From Gossypium raimondii (lineage: Eukaryota; Streptophyta; Magnoliopsida; Malvales; Malvaceae), in contig NC_068567.1 in NCBI RefSeq assembly GCF_025698545.1, forward strand, positions 1,426,001-1,490,000: DNA of 64,000 nucleotides, read 5' to 3'. The notes beneath the pieces were generated by a model. The model did no database searches and was not told where the DNA came from. It saw only the letters and a list, made by a program, of their open reading frames with translations. The position numbers were made by a program, and so were the translations under genes. Below, one piece after another: positions 1 through 11,997 of the stretch; position 1 is the first letter of the stretch, and the number at the start of each line of letters is the position of its first letter.

Positions 1-3000
1 CTCCTTCTCCACCACCGCCTTATGTGTATAAATCTCCACCACCACCACCTAAACATGAGGAGAAGCCTTATGAATACAAGTCTCCACCACCACCACCACC
101 AAAGGAGAAGCCTTATGAGTACAAGTCTCCACCCCCACCATCACCTTCTCCTCCACCTCCTTATGAGTACAAATCTCCACCACCTCCATCACCTTCTCCA
201 CCACCTCCTTATGTGTATAAGTCTCCACCACCTCCACCAAAGCATGAGGAGAAGCCTTATGAATACAAGTCTCCACCACCACCACCGAAGGAGAAGCCTT
301 ATGAATACAAGTCTCCACCACCACCACCGAAAGAGAAGCCTTATGAATACAAGTCTCCACCACCTCCATCACCTTCTCCACCACCTCCTTATGTGTATAA
401 GTCTCCTCCACCTCCACCAAAGCATGAGGAGAAGCCTTATGAATACAAGTCTCCACCACCACCACCGAAGGAGAAGCCTTATGAATACAAGTCTCCACCA
501 CCTCCATCTCCATCACCACCTCCTCCATACTACTATAAATCTCCACCACCTCCATCACCATCACCACCACCTCCATACTACTACAAGTCCCCACCACCAC
601 CACCAAAGCATGAAGAACAACCACCATATTACTACAAGTCACCTCCTCCTCCATCTCCATCACCACCTCCTCCATACTACTACAAGTCCCCACCACCTCC
701 TTCACCATCACCACCACCTCCATACTACTACAAGTCTCCACCACCACCAAAACACGTAGAGCAACCCCCATACTACTACAAGTCTCCTCCACCTCCATCA
801 CCCTCACCACCACCACCTTACTACTATAAATCTCCACCACCACCTTCACCATCTCCACCACCTCCTTACTACTACAAGTCCCCACCACCTCCATCTCCAT
901 CACCACCTCCTCCATACTACTACAAATCTCCACCACCACCACCAAAGCATGAAGAACAACCCCCATACTACTACAAGTCTCCACCACCACCTTCACCATC
1001 TCCTCCACCACCTTACTACTACAAATCTCCACCACCACCCCCACATTACGTCTCACCACCATACTACTACAAATCTCCACCACCACCAGTGAAGTCTCCT
1101 CCCTACTACTACCATTCTCCTCCACCACCAACTCCTTACTACCCCCACCCCCACCCACATCCGCTCATAGTCAGGGTGGTCGGAAAAGTTTACTGCTACA
1201 GATGCTATGACTCAAGCTACCCAGAGAAATCACATGGCAAGAAACATCTCGAAGGTAAATTAATTCATACATTAATGCATTTATTAATTGATTTATTTTC
1301 AATTTCGTATGTTTTATTTATTTCTTAGTTTCAAATTTTTGTGGAACTTTGTCATGTGATTTAGAGGTTAAAATAAGATGTTTATGAATATTTTAATTCA
1401 AATAGACGTAAACATAATAATTAAAGGAATCTGAAGTTATTCTTCTGGAAATTTTTAAAAAATATTTAAAAGATTATAAAAATAAACAAAGCCTGTTTTT
1501 GTTTCTTATATGTTTGAAAATAAATTATGACTGTATTGTCTGTCTATGTAATATTTTTATATAATTTAATATTCAATTCATAATAATTTAATGATAAAAC
1601 TATTGTTATAAATTACTCTAAAATTATAGCTTTCCTTATTAAGGGCTGCACCATATATGGATGCACAAGTCAACATAAGTAGTGAACACATAAGTCATGT
1701 CTATGGAAAAACTGTTTTTTTTTATTAAATTAATTCATGGAAAGACAAAATTAGTTATAAAATAGTTGATGTCTAAATAGAAAAAAGATATTTTGATTGA
1801 CTTTTTAGCAAAAAAGAAACTAAATTTTCAATTATTGCACATGGAGCAGGTGCTACTGTGGAAGTGACTTGCAAGGAGGGTGAAAAGGAAATCACTGTCT
1901 ATGGAAAGACCAAAAACAACGGCAAATTTGCTGTCACTGTTGATGGGTTTGATTATGGCAAATACGGAGCCAAGGCATGCATTGCCAAGCTTCATGCCCC
2001 ACCCAAGGATTCATCATGCAACATACCCATGAGTGTACATGATGGCATCAAGGGTGCTGTGCTCAAGGTCAAGTCAGAGGACAAGTATGAGGTTGTGCTA
2101 AGAGCTAAGCCATTTGGTTATGGTTCAAAGAAACCTTACAAGAAGTGTGAAAAGTACACTCCTAAGCCTCCGACTCATCCGTACAAGCCACCACCGTACT
2201 ACTATAAGTCTCCACCTCCACCGGCTCCCACTTACGTTTACAAGTCACCACCTCCACCATCACCAACTTATGTTTACAAGTCACCTCCACCTCCTGTGTA
2301 CTACTACAAGTCTCCACCACCACCAAAGCATGTGGAACAACCCCCATACTACTATAAGTCTCCACCTCCACCGGCTCCCACTTATGTTTACAAGTCACCA
2401 CCTCCACCATCGCCGACTTATGTTTACAAGTCACCTCCACCACCTGTGTACTACTACAAATCACCACCTCCTCCCACTTATGTCTACAAGTCTCCACCAC
2501 CACCAAAGCATGTAGAGCAGCCCCCGTACTACTACAAATCTCCTCCACCACCATCGCCATCTCCTCCTCCACCATACTATTACAAGTCCCCACCACCACC
2601 AGTTCACTCTCCACCACCACCATACTACTACAAGTCCCCACCACCACCAAAACATGTGGAGCAACCTCCATACTACTACAAATCTCCTCCTCCACCATCG
2701 CCATCTCCTCCACCACCATACTACTACAAATCCCCACCACCACCAAAACATGTAGAAGAGCCCCCATACTACTACAAATCTCCTCCACCACCATCACCAT
2801 CTCCTCCTCCACCATACTACTACAAGTCCCCACCACCGCCAAAACATGTGGAGCAACCTCCATACTACTACAAATCACCCCCACCACCATCGCCATCTCC
2901 TCCTCCACCATACTACTACAAGTCCCCACCACCACCGAAGCATGTAGAGGAGCCCCCATACTACTACAAGTCTCCCCCACCACCATCGCCATCTCCTCCT

Positions 3001-4152
3001 CCACCATACTATTACAAATCTCCTCCACCACCATCACCATCTCCTCCTCCACCATACTACTACAAGTCCCCACCACCACCGAAACATGTAGAGGAGCCCC
3101 CATACATCTACAAATCTCCTCCACCACCATCGCCATCTCTTCCTCCACCATACTACTACAAGTCCCCACCACCACCGAAGCATGTAGAGGAGCCCCCATA
3201 CTACTACAAGTCTCCCCCACCACCATCGCCATCTCCTCCTCCACCATACTATTACAAATCTCCTCCACCACCATCGCCATCTCCTCCTCCACCATACTAC
3301 TACAAGTCCCCACCACCACCGAAACATGTAGAGGAGCCCCCATACATCTACAAATCTCCTCCACCACCATCGCCATCTCCTCCACCACCATACTATTACA
3401 AGTCCCCACCACCACTAGTCCATTCCCCACCACCACCATACTACTACAAGTCTCCACCACCACCAGTCCACTCCCCACCCCCACCATACTATTACAAGTC
3501 TCCACCACCACCTTCTCCTTCACCACCTCCACCATACTATTACAAGTCCCCACCACCACCAAAACACGTAGAGGAGCCCCCATACATTTACAAATCTCCT
3601 CCACCACCATCACCATCTCCTCCTCCACCATATTATTACAAGTCCCCACCACCACCAGTCCACTCTCCACCACCACCATACTATTACAAATCCCCTCCTC
3701 CGCCATCGCCATCTCCTCCTCCACCATACTACTACAAATCCCCACCACCACCAGTCCACTCTCCACCCCCACCATACTACTACAAATCCCCACCACCACC
3801 AGTTCACTCTCCACCCCCACCATACTACTACAAATCCCCACCACCACCATCTCCTTCACCACCTCCACCATACTACTACAAATCACCCCCACCTCCAGTG
3901 AAGGCTCCAGCACCTACCTACCATTACAACTCCCCTCCTCCACCATCACCATCTCCTCCTCCCCCATACTACTACAAATCTCCCCCACCACCAGTCCACT
4001 CTCCCCCACCACCATACTACTACAAATCTCCACCTCCTCCATCTCCCTCACCACCTCCTCCATACTACTACCACTCACCTCCCCCACCAGTGAAATCACC
4101 TCCACCTCCAGTCTACATCTACGCTTCTCCTCCACCACCAACACCCTACTAG
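1..4152 (+). CDS. Extensin-type hydroxyproline-rich cell-wall protein with internal Pollen Ole e 1 domain (5' partial)
   Basis: The coding sequence is open at the window edge (first full codon at base 3), so the start and signal peptide are missing. Exons are <1-1254 and 1850-4152. The donor GTAAAT at 1255 and acceptor GCAG at 1846-1849 rejoin a glycine codon (phase 1). The visible product is 1184 residues. Exon 1 encodes SPPPP blocks alternating with YVYK, YEYK and YYYK, with spacers such as KHEEKPYEYK. It ends in VVGKVYCYRC, the start of an Ole e 1 domain that continues across the intron (TVEVTC, ACIAKLH, SSCNIP, KKCEKY; six cysteines in all). After it come about 650 residues of YYYKSPPPP, KHVEQPP, KHVEEPP and PVHSPPPP repeats. 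Extensins are secreted, hydroxylated on proline, O-glycosylated and cross-linked through YxY tyrosines in the wall. The domain may act as a globular node; that role is inference. The family call is firm and the exact subfamily is not. Confidence 0.9.
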
Positions 4153-4690
4153 ATCTAAAAAGATCGACCACACACCGTTCATGTAAGTAATATTTTATTA
4201 AATCAATAGTTAAGTATAAATTATCATATAACAGTTAATTTCATATTCTAACTTATTGGCCACATCAAAATTTCAGGTTGTAGTTTCGCCAGCAAAATAA
4301 AGGAAGGTGCCAAGGAGGAAGGGAGATTTGGACATCAAAACAGTTCCTTTTCAAGTCCATGGAATAAGGGTCTAAGCATTACATTGGAGAGATACAATTT
4401 TGATAATTCAGGCCTACATATAACTTCCACTTCTTTGGTAGCCATGTTACACATGCTCTTTATTTATTTTAGTGGCATAAGAAGGAAGTGAGTGTTTTTT
4501 CTATTTTAATTATTGGTTTTTCACTTTAATTTATTCGTGTATAGAAATGTGGCCTTCCGTATGATTGATGAAGCTTTTTCTATTTATTGTGGGCATGCAT
4601 TTGCTATTTGGTGGATAATTTGGTGTACTATGTGCACTATTAGCAATAAAATAATCTATTTGTTTCGATGCCAATGCTTTGCAACAACAC
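4153..4690 (+). other. Extensin 3' UTR with probable intron
   Basis: After the TAG at 4150-4152, a strong donor GTAAGT at 4183 and an acceptor TTTCAG ending at 4276 bracket an AT-rich 94-base segment, as expected for an intron in the 3' UTR. Introns in extensin 3' UTRs are known, for example in tobacco. An AATAAA motif inside AGCAATAAAATAATC near 4643 is a plausible polyadenylation signal. Transcript ends are inferred. Confidence 0.5.
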
Positions 4691-5364
4691 CTTTTTTCTA
4701 ACCATTTCGACCAATTCCAGCTGTATAACGAAAATTTTTTAATAAAAAAATTATTAACCCTTAATTAAATAAATTTTTTTCAAGCAAATTAAGAGAAAAT
4801 TGGGACATTTTTTTGGCAAATAAAATAGTAAAGCTTTAAGCTATATATGATTATAGTAGAATTAATAGCCATCAAACAATGGATATGTAGCACAATGGGT
4901 ATCATCATCTAATAAACTCCTCGCATTTTTTGATAATTTCTCATAAATAATCAAGTGATCTATTTCGCCTTCGAACCTCTTTCACAATACAATTTGTCAT
5001 CCTATTACTTTCTCAGTATCTGCCAAAATTTTTCCACATAAAAAAAAATCAAATCAATATTATTCCTATTGAATTTTCAATCATTACCAAATCTTTTGTT
5101 TTAAAATGGTAATTATTCCAAGATTTGAATGTTACAAAAAGCAATTAATTGATTAATTAATTAATAATGCATTCCTTTTAAGTTTTAACTTCTTGTATAG
5201 GGTTAGGGATGGTGTGTTGGATATGATTTCCATTATAATAATTGTTCACCTATAGGCTATAAGAATATTTGAGGCATATACTATTTTTTTTAACCCCCTA
5301 TATTTGAAAAATTATTATAAAACATAACAACTTATAAGCATAATTAAAACACAAGTAAAATTCA
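4691..5364. other. AT-rich intergenic DNA, no gene seen
   Basis: No credible coding region, RNA gene or clear repeat boundary is visible. The sequence is AT-rich with short A and T runs. Confidence 0.6.
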
Positions 5365-5470
5365 GTATGTTAGCCTAATGATTAAGGTGTTCATCGTCTT
5401 TAATGGGGTCTGAGTTTGAGTCATGCTAATCGTGTTGTTGTTAAGACTTTACTCTCTTATCCAAAAAATA
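5365..5470 (+). repeat. Possible tRNA-derived SINE-like fragment
   Basis: TTAGCCTAATGATTAAGG resembles a tRNA box A and GAGTTTGAGTCAT, about 35 bases on, resembles box B. Its tail differs from the main SINE family in this window. It resembles the head of the element in the epsin intron at 21240-21360. It could be a diverged SINE or chance. Confidence 0.35.
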
Positions 5471-6795
5471 TACAATACAAATATAATATAAAGTATTTTA
5501 AATACAATTATAATAGGTAAAAACATATGAATACAACTAAATAAGTACATAATGCATTATGTAACTAGCATTAAATAATGAACCAGAAGTAAGTTTTGTT
5601 GAAGGGGTTGGTGCAATGCACCTTCTAAAAGATTCTTCTATTTATTTATTTATTTATTTGGGTATAATTTTGAATAGTATTTGGATCAAAAGTAAAGAGC
5701 TGGATCTCATTTAAATAAAATTTGGAGTTTGAATTTTGTAGTTGTATAAAATAATATTAGGAGGATTCCTACAAGTTTGATCCAACCAAGGGTACTTTAG
5801 ATGGAAATTTTATGTTTTAGTCTCTTTAAAAGTTGTAAATTAATATGTTAATACATGATAAAATTATATTTTGACCCCAAGAATAAAAAAATTAATTATA
5901 TCTTTTAAAAATTATAAAGTTATACAGCTAATATAATGATAAAATTATATTTTAACTCTCATAAAATTTACAATTCAATTTTTATTCCTAAAAAAAAAAC
6001 TTCTGGTTTCGCCTCTGTATTCAACTCGACTCCAAACTTAGTTGGAGCCCAATGTGATTATAGGACTAAGAGTGTCAATGAGACACTGGTGCTCGCATTT
6101 TATTCAAGTTTGATTTGAAAAAAAGAAAAACAAAACATGAATTTCGATTTGGTAATTATCAAGTCAAGGCTCGAACTATCGATCGAGCCGAATTTGAGCA
6201 CCATAATACTCGATTTGAACAGCTTGCTAGCCTAATTGGACTTTTCGTTTTAATATCGTTTTACTATTTTGAAATTACATTTGTACCCTCATTATATGAA
6301 AAGAGCTTAAGTACAAACGAGTTTTTAATCGAGCTCGAATTTGAGTTTGAGTATGCAACTTGATAAATAAACTTAATCAAACTCGAACTTAAGTAAACTA
6401 ATTAAATCCCAATTAAACTTAAGCCTAAACTGAATATCAAACCTTGAATTTTAAAATTGAGCTCCAACTTACCAGTATTTGAGTTTGGGTCGAATTGATT
6501 ACAACCTTACATATGACACCAAGTCTAAAAAAATTTAAAAGAATTAAACTAATTAAATATAAGTGAACTGGCAAAAGTGAAGCAGGTAAAAACAGCTAGA
6601 TGCCAATTCATTTGTCATAATCATCATCACCATGTGTTGTCAATAATTTGTCGTGGAAGAATTAAGAAAATTGACAAGTCAAAAAAGTTGAGAGATAAAA
6701 AAGAAATTTAATTAAAGTGGCAGCCCCTCCCCACATGCAAAAAATATTCCTTTTCCCCTTTTTATAGCTTCTAATCATATCTGTTTTTCTTTTAC
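5471..6795. other. Intergenic DNA with a diverged GAGCTCGA-rich repeat
   Basis: No gene is supported. The part at about 6010-6510 is rich in words such as CTCGAAC, GAGCTCGA and TTTGAGT in both orientations, the look of an old inverted-repeat element. I could not define its ends. A (TTTA)n run lies near 5637-5660. Short open frames here lack codon-like composition. Confidence 0.4.
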
Positions 6796-6925
6796 ACAAT
6801 ATCTAAAACTGTTCATAGTCCCTCCCTAACCCATAATAAGAGGATAATATGCTTTAACGCACTTGAACCCATGTTCTCTTATATTGGCAACAATATCCAT
6901 GCCAATCGAGTTAAAGACTCAATCG
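6796..6925 (-). mobile_element. tRNA-derived SINE, copy 1
   Basis: On the minus strand it has a tRNA-like head (box A-like AACTCGATTGGCAT, box B-like GGTTCAAGTGCG), then a conserved body reading as the reverse of CTTATTATGGGTTAGGGAGG and a tail matching CTAAAACTGTTCATAGTCCC. The same layout recurs at 8586, 9345, 12185 and 16335, which supports a single SINE family. Confidence 0.65.
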
Positions 6926-7471
6926 GCAAATTATGAGTTCTAAACATTATATAAAAAATCACACACAATGAAATTATAAATTAAATAAATAAAAATAAAA
7001 TCCTTTTATTTAAACTCAATTTATATATGATCTTTACAATTATATTTTATGGTCCATTCATGTAAATTATGCATGTCAACTTTGACATAAAATAATATTT
7101 TTTAACTATTCGTTTTATGTAAAAAAATTCAATTGTTAAGTTGGGTGTTTGTCGGCCATCTTTTCTATGTTTGGTTTTAATATGTCTAGTTGTAATTGTA
7201 ATACTTTACAACCTGATTATTAAATAAAATATGATTTTGCTAAGAAAGAAAAGGTAAAAAAATTCAACCATTAAATATATTAATACAAATAATATTTTAG
7301 ATCGATATGATAGAGATATCGTATTGATTAAAAATTTTAATGTTTGACAAGTACAGACATATTGCTAAATTCAACAGTTGGATTGTTGAAATACTAATCA
7401 TATAAAAAAATTATAAAATGATACAAAATACTCAAATTTTATACTGGTATAAACAGATTCCTCCCCATATA

Positions 7472-7504
<33 letters not shown>

Positions 7505-7744
7505 AAAGGAGTGTACAACTTGTTTTTGTTAGAAAATGGCCCTAACTTTGCCAAAATAGCCTCCTTTATAATTCTCCTCTTGAGGTTTTCAATTTTCAAT
7601 TTTATAATAGGTATTAATCTTGACTTTTAGAACATTTTAACAAATGTTTTTCTAGTTGATTATTTAAATTTTGTTCTTAGAAAATATAATCAAGTGGATA
7701 AAAGAAATCTTCATTTCCTTTTATCTAGTTTATTATTTTATATT
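6926..7744. other. AT-rich intergenic DNA with TA microsatellite
   Basis: No gene is seen. A TA-rich microsatellite (TATATATATATG and similar) lies at about 7468-7504. The rest is AT-rich unique-looking DNA. Confidence 0.6.
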
Positions 7745-8280
7745 GGTTTAAGTACCCAATTAGCTTATCGTTATTGGGATAACGATAAATTTAGTTATTA
7801 ATGTTTATTTATTATCAATTTGGTTCTAATTTTTTGATTACTTTGGTCTTCAAATTTCAAATTTCAGTTGAATCATTTTTTTATAGAAAAATTGACTAAA
7901 CAATTAAAATTTTAATGGCACTGGTGACAGCTCGTGCGACAGTCCATGTGTACTTCAGAAAAGTTTTAAAATATATATTTAATAAAATAAATAAATTTCA
8001 AAAAAGTTCCTAAAACTTTTAGAAAATGTATCCATATTAGCAATGAAGTACGCATAGACTGCCATGCGAGTTGTTTGCTAGTGCCGCTAGAATTTTAATA
8101 GTTGATTCAAATTTCCTTCAAAAAGAAAACCAAATTGACTAAAATATGAAGGTTGAGGGGCGAAGTGATTGAAAAAAATAGAGTTAAAGTGACAAAATAA
8201 GTAAACATTAAGAGTTAAATTTATCATTATGCTTAATTTATTTCCAAATTTAATCTCTTTATTTATTGTCAACTAAATTA
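7745..8280. mobile_element. Foldback (long inverted repeat) element, MITE-like
   Basis: Left and right halves are imperfect inverted copies. GGCACTGGTGACAGCTCG and GACAGTCCATGTGTACTTC near 7918-7955 match the reverse complement of GAAGTACGCATAGACTGCC and GCGAGTTGTTTGCTAGTGCC near 8045-8090. The match extends outward through CAAATTTGGTT-type sequence for roughly 200 bases per arm. The centre (7956-8040) is AT-rich. No transposase is present, and the terminal bases and target duplication are not resolved. Confidence 0.5.
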
Positions 8281-8450
8281 TAAGTTCAATACTAAATTAT
8301 ATTTGTTTTCCCACTTTGGTATTTAAAACTTTTGTTGACACTTTGGTACTTGAACTATCATTTTGTCTTAGCTTATTTTAAAAAATATCGGTGGACTGAA
8401 AAAGTTTAAAGATTAAATCGTAAGTTAAGCCATTTTCTTTTTTTTTTCTT

Positions 8451-8512
8451 TTGATATATTGCCTATAACTATCTATAATCACTTCTCAACCTTAAATAGA
8501 AGAATAAAGACA
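8451..8512 (-). mobile_element. Truncated tRNA-derived SINE, copy 2
   Basis: Only the 3' body and tail remain (GCCTATAACTATCTATAATC, AAATAGAAGAATAAA), aligned to the same part of the full copy that begins about 75 bases further on. Confidence 0.45.
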
Positions 8513-8585
8513 ACATCGATACTCAATTGGTAGTTAATTTTTTTTGAATAATCTCATTGTAAATTTTGATCATATTAGCTATTTT

Positions 8586-8718
8586 TGATGCGATACCTAA
8601 AACTACCTATAGCCTCTCTCCAACTCATAAATAGGAGGATAAAGCATTTCCGTCGTACTTGAACCCAGATCCTCTTATATTGACAACAAGACCTATACCA
8701 ATCGAGCTAAGACTCAGT
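8586..8718 (-). mobile_element. tRNA-derived SINE, copy 3
   Basis: This copy is near complete. On the minus strand box A-like TAGCTCGATTGGTATAGG and box B-like GGGTTCAAGTACG are separated by about 35 bases. The body gives CTCCTATTTATGAGTTGGAG and the tail TAGGTATCGC. It is the best preserved tRNA-like head in the family. Confidence 0.7.
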
Positions 8719-9344
8719 CAACTAGTTAAACCTTTTTCTTTTATAAGAATAAAAATATCTAAAAATCAAATCAATATCGATATCAACCAAAATTTAAATG
8801 CAAATTCTCACCCATTATAATCATGATTAAATCAAGTTTAGTGCTTTTACCTTACTCTTCCTAGTTTCTCATTCCGACCCAACCCTAAACAAAAGATAAA
8901 GATATTGAAGCATGAACACTTATACCCACCATAGTCAACCAGCAGTACAACAAATTGTCTCCTAAAAGAACAAATCCTTTGATGGCTTTCTAAAATCATG
9001 TAATTTGTCCATAATAAATATATACTCATCATTACAACGTACAAGGAAATAATTAATATCGGATAAGAATTTTTGTAGGACATCCTTAATTTTTTTTGTT
9101 TTGTTTTTTTGACTAAAAGTGGGATCATTTCAGCAGCCAGAACAGTACCATCTTTTATTTGAAATTTTCCGCATCCAATATATAAATCAATAATAAAGCC
9201 AAAAGTTTTGGAAGAAATTAAAAATAAAATAAAATTCAAACTTTCTTTTTAGCCAAAGTGGACATGCTTTTTGGATAGGCAATCATGAAATAGCCATGCT
9301 TTTTTTTAAGAAAAAAGTTAGTCTAATTAATAAATAAAAGGTGA

Positions 9345-9485
9345 TGGATTGAGTTTTAGTTTGATTGACATGTATATTACTGTTAATCTAGGAGGACATG
9401 GATTCAAGTGCGCTGAAGCGCACTATTCTCCTATTTATAGGTTGGAGAGGGACTATGAGTAGTTTTAAATATTGTGTCAAAAATA
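9345..9485 (+). mobile_element. tRNA-derived SINE, copy 4
   Basis: Box A-like TTAGTTTGATTGACATG is followed by box B-like GGATTCAAGTGCG, the shared body CTCCTATTTATAGGTTGGAG and the tail ATTGTGTCAAAAA. Same family as copies at 6796, 8586, 12185 and 16335. Confidence 0.65.
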
Positions 9486-11089
9486 ATAAATATGATCTGA
9501 ACTTATAATAAGATTATTTATGATGTATTTGGCAATAGCATAAAAATTGAAATGCTAGCAAGACCTTTGACTAAAATAGCAGGGGTGAGAGTACTTTAAA
9601 AATTTTAGTATCTCGGATTTGAGTATCACTATATGTAAATAATATGCATGTGTAAATATATTTTGATTTTTAATTCACTTGAATTTGAAAAAAAAAAATT
9701 GAATTCGGATTCGAATTTAATTAGGTAATGATTCATCATTTACTGCACTATTGAGATTTCATGTTGTTTTCACTTGGCTCTTGTAATTGATTGGGATGTG
9801 ATGAATATGTCGTCTTAAAAAGCAACATAATTGTGTTCGTAATAATTTTAGCAGTCTCCACTTGCTAATGCCTCTTCCATTCGAGGTTGTGCAAGTTTTG
9901 GCACTTGTAATTGATGGTTATGATAATTTTTGTTTATTTGGAGATATTTGATAAAATTGAAAATACAATCTTTGAAATAAATTTAAAATATTTAGAAATA
10001 TTCAAATATAAATATGTTGAGGGTACCACCCAAGTTATCCAACAATGTCATATAAGTGTATAGCTTTAAGTCCTATTAAGAGTAAATGTTGAATTTTTTG
10101 TAGTGGGTTACTCTGTGAATCGGTCATCTCTTTAGGCTCTTAGTAAAGTTAGAAGATAAAAACCCAAAGATAAAAACAAGCATAGTTATCCAAGTCCAAC
10201 ATTGAGTTTGTTGAAAGGATCCGACAACCTTAAGTCAAAATTCCATGAACAAAAACATATTCGTATAATTTCCATATTCAATACTCATCTCAAGAAGATA
10301 AATAGTTGATGCATGAAGGCATCTATAATTGTTTATATTCAACCTAATAAACTCTTGATTTTTCAAATATATGTGAATAGAGTTATCAATTGGATGGCTG
10401 GTTAATTTTGAGTTAGTTCAATTTGGGTTAGATTAATTTAAGTTTTAAAATTTTGGGGTCATTTTAAGTTGGGTCGTTTCAAGTTCCGATTCTTTCAAAT
10501 TTGAATTGTTTTGGATTTAGGGTGATTTTAGATTAATTAAGATCTTTTTGGGTTTGAGAGATTTCAAGTTTGGATGAGTGAAATCAAACAAATTAGGTCG
10601 GACTTAAATTCAAGTTAATCGGGTTGATTCTTCGAACTTGACCAAAATTGTCAAATCTATATTCGAGGACACATATATATTCCAACTTGAGTATGCAATA
10701 TAATTCAAATATATAAAGATATCAAGCATGCCCACATCATGCTCGTAACCATATCCAAACCCTCACATTAGGGAGACAAAACAACAACGAGTTGACGCTT
10801 ACATTTTTCCAAACACACTATGAAATGCTGATCAGAGTAAAGATTTAAGTTGAGATTTTGAACATGCTTTCAATCACGTTATAATATTTTAAATAAAGAG
10901 AGCCAAAAACGTAAAATAGCAAATTTAAAACTTACTTTAACATTACCTCTTAATTTTTTTTTTGAATCAATTGAATTAAACTTCGAGTAATTAGTTAGCT
11001 GATTGGTTCCAAAATCTAGAAAAGTGCATGTTTCATTTTTGAAATTAATTTTTCTTTTGGAAAGCAAACAAAAGAAAAGAAAAAGAGAC
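9486..11089. other. Intergenic DNA, no gene seen
   Basis: No coding or RNA gene is supported. The stretch at about 10385-10650 is rich in GGGTTAG, GGGTCG and TTCAAGTT words and looks like an old diverged repeat without definable ends. Confidence 0.5.
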
Positions 11090-11700
11090 CTTACGAGCTT
11101 TGGCCTTTTCATATTTTTACGTAACCAAAATGGTGATGGATTTCACCTTTTTTTGTTTCTCATCTGCTTTTTAAATTTTGATCAATCCCTATCATGAAAA
11201 CAGACTACAAACTCAATTTTTTCCCTATTTTGTTTTAGAAGGAAATTTTCCATAAAAAGATAAATGAAATTGCCTAAAATTGTACTTTAAAAAATTAATT
11301 TAGGTACAATATTCGAAGATTTCAGTTCTGCTTTGGTAAAAAGAATTCATCAGTTCTTGGCATTTATATAGGTACGGAGATTATAAATATTCCTAGAGAA
11401 AAAAATAAAGTTGCAGATCGCCTTGTCAAGATAGTTCAAGACATGAAAATAAGATTAAGATTGTTTAAAGATTCCGTAAAAGGGATTAGTTTAATTTTTT
11501 ATATTTTGGGTCGCTTTTTCTATAAAAATATTAACTTGGGCCATAATTGGGAAATAAATATGTTGATGATAATGGGTCGAGTTCGTGGGATTTAATGGTC
11601 CAACTATGCTATCGTCATACTTGCCGGCCTAAGTGCAATTCAGCATAAATTAAGGCCTAAGTTGAAGCCTTTCTATATTATTTTTTTAAACTATGTTTAA
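11090..11700. repeat. Local direct duplication, first copy
   Basis: TTTGGCCTTTTCATATTTTT, ATCAATCCCTATCATGA and GGGCCATAATTGGGAAATAA occur here in the same order as in 11998-12540 (TTGGCCTTTTCATAATTTTA, ATCAATCCCTATTATGA, GGGCCATAATTGGGAAATAA). This is an old tandem duplication of non-coding DNA. Confidence 0.6.
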
Positions 11701-11997
11701 TAATTTAAATAGTCAATTTCATATCGATATCGCTCGCACAAGTCGAAATTTTTTATTCAATAATAAACTAAAATAACAAAAGTTAGTATTTGATATATTG
11801 ATAGTGTACTTTTATTATTTTACAAGTAGATTTAAAAATTATCTCGTATCTCTTCTTTTTTCAAATATTTTACTATGTCTCTTTAAGATATTTATCAACC
11901 CATTGACTCTCTGTATAGAGTTTAAAAACTCCTTTAAAAATAAGTAATGATGGTGCCGGTGCGACATGGAAAAGTAATTTTAAAAATATTTTTTAAA

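Noticed and set aside
22..759. His/Leu-rich plus-strand frames overlapping the extensin
   Set aside because: They are frame-shifted readings of the same repeat; the YxYKSPPPP frame is the recognised protein.
49..1158. Long minus-strand open frame opposite the extensin exon 1, and similarly 2162-3913
   Set aside because: They arise because the periodic CCACCA/TCTCC coding repeats leave the opposite strand free of stops. The translations are low-complexity Val/Glu/Cys/Ser strings with no domain.
1..4152. Regular repeats that might look like a CRISPR array
   Set aside because: The repeats are coding, in frame and without unique spacers of constant length; this is a plant extensin.
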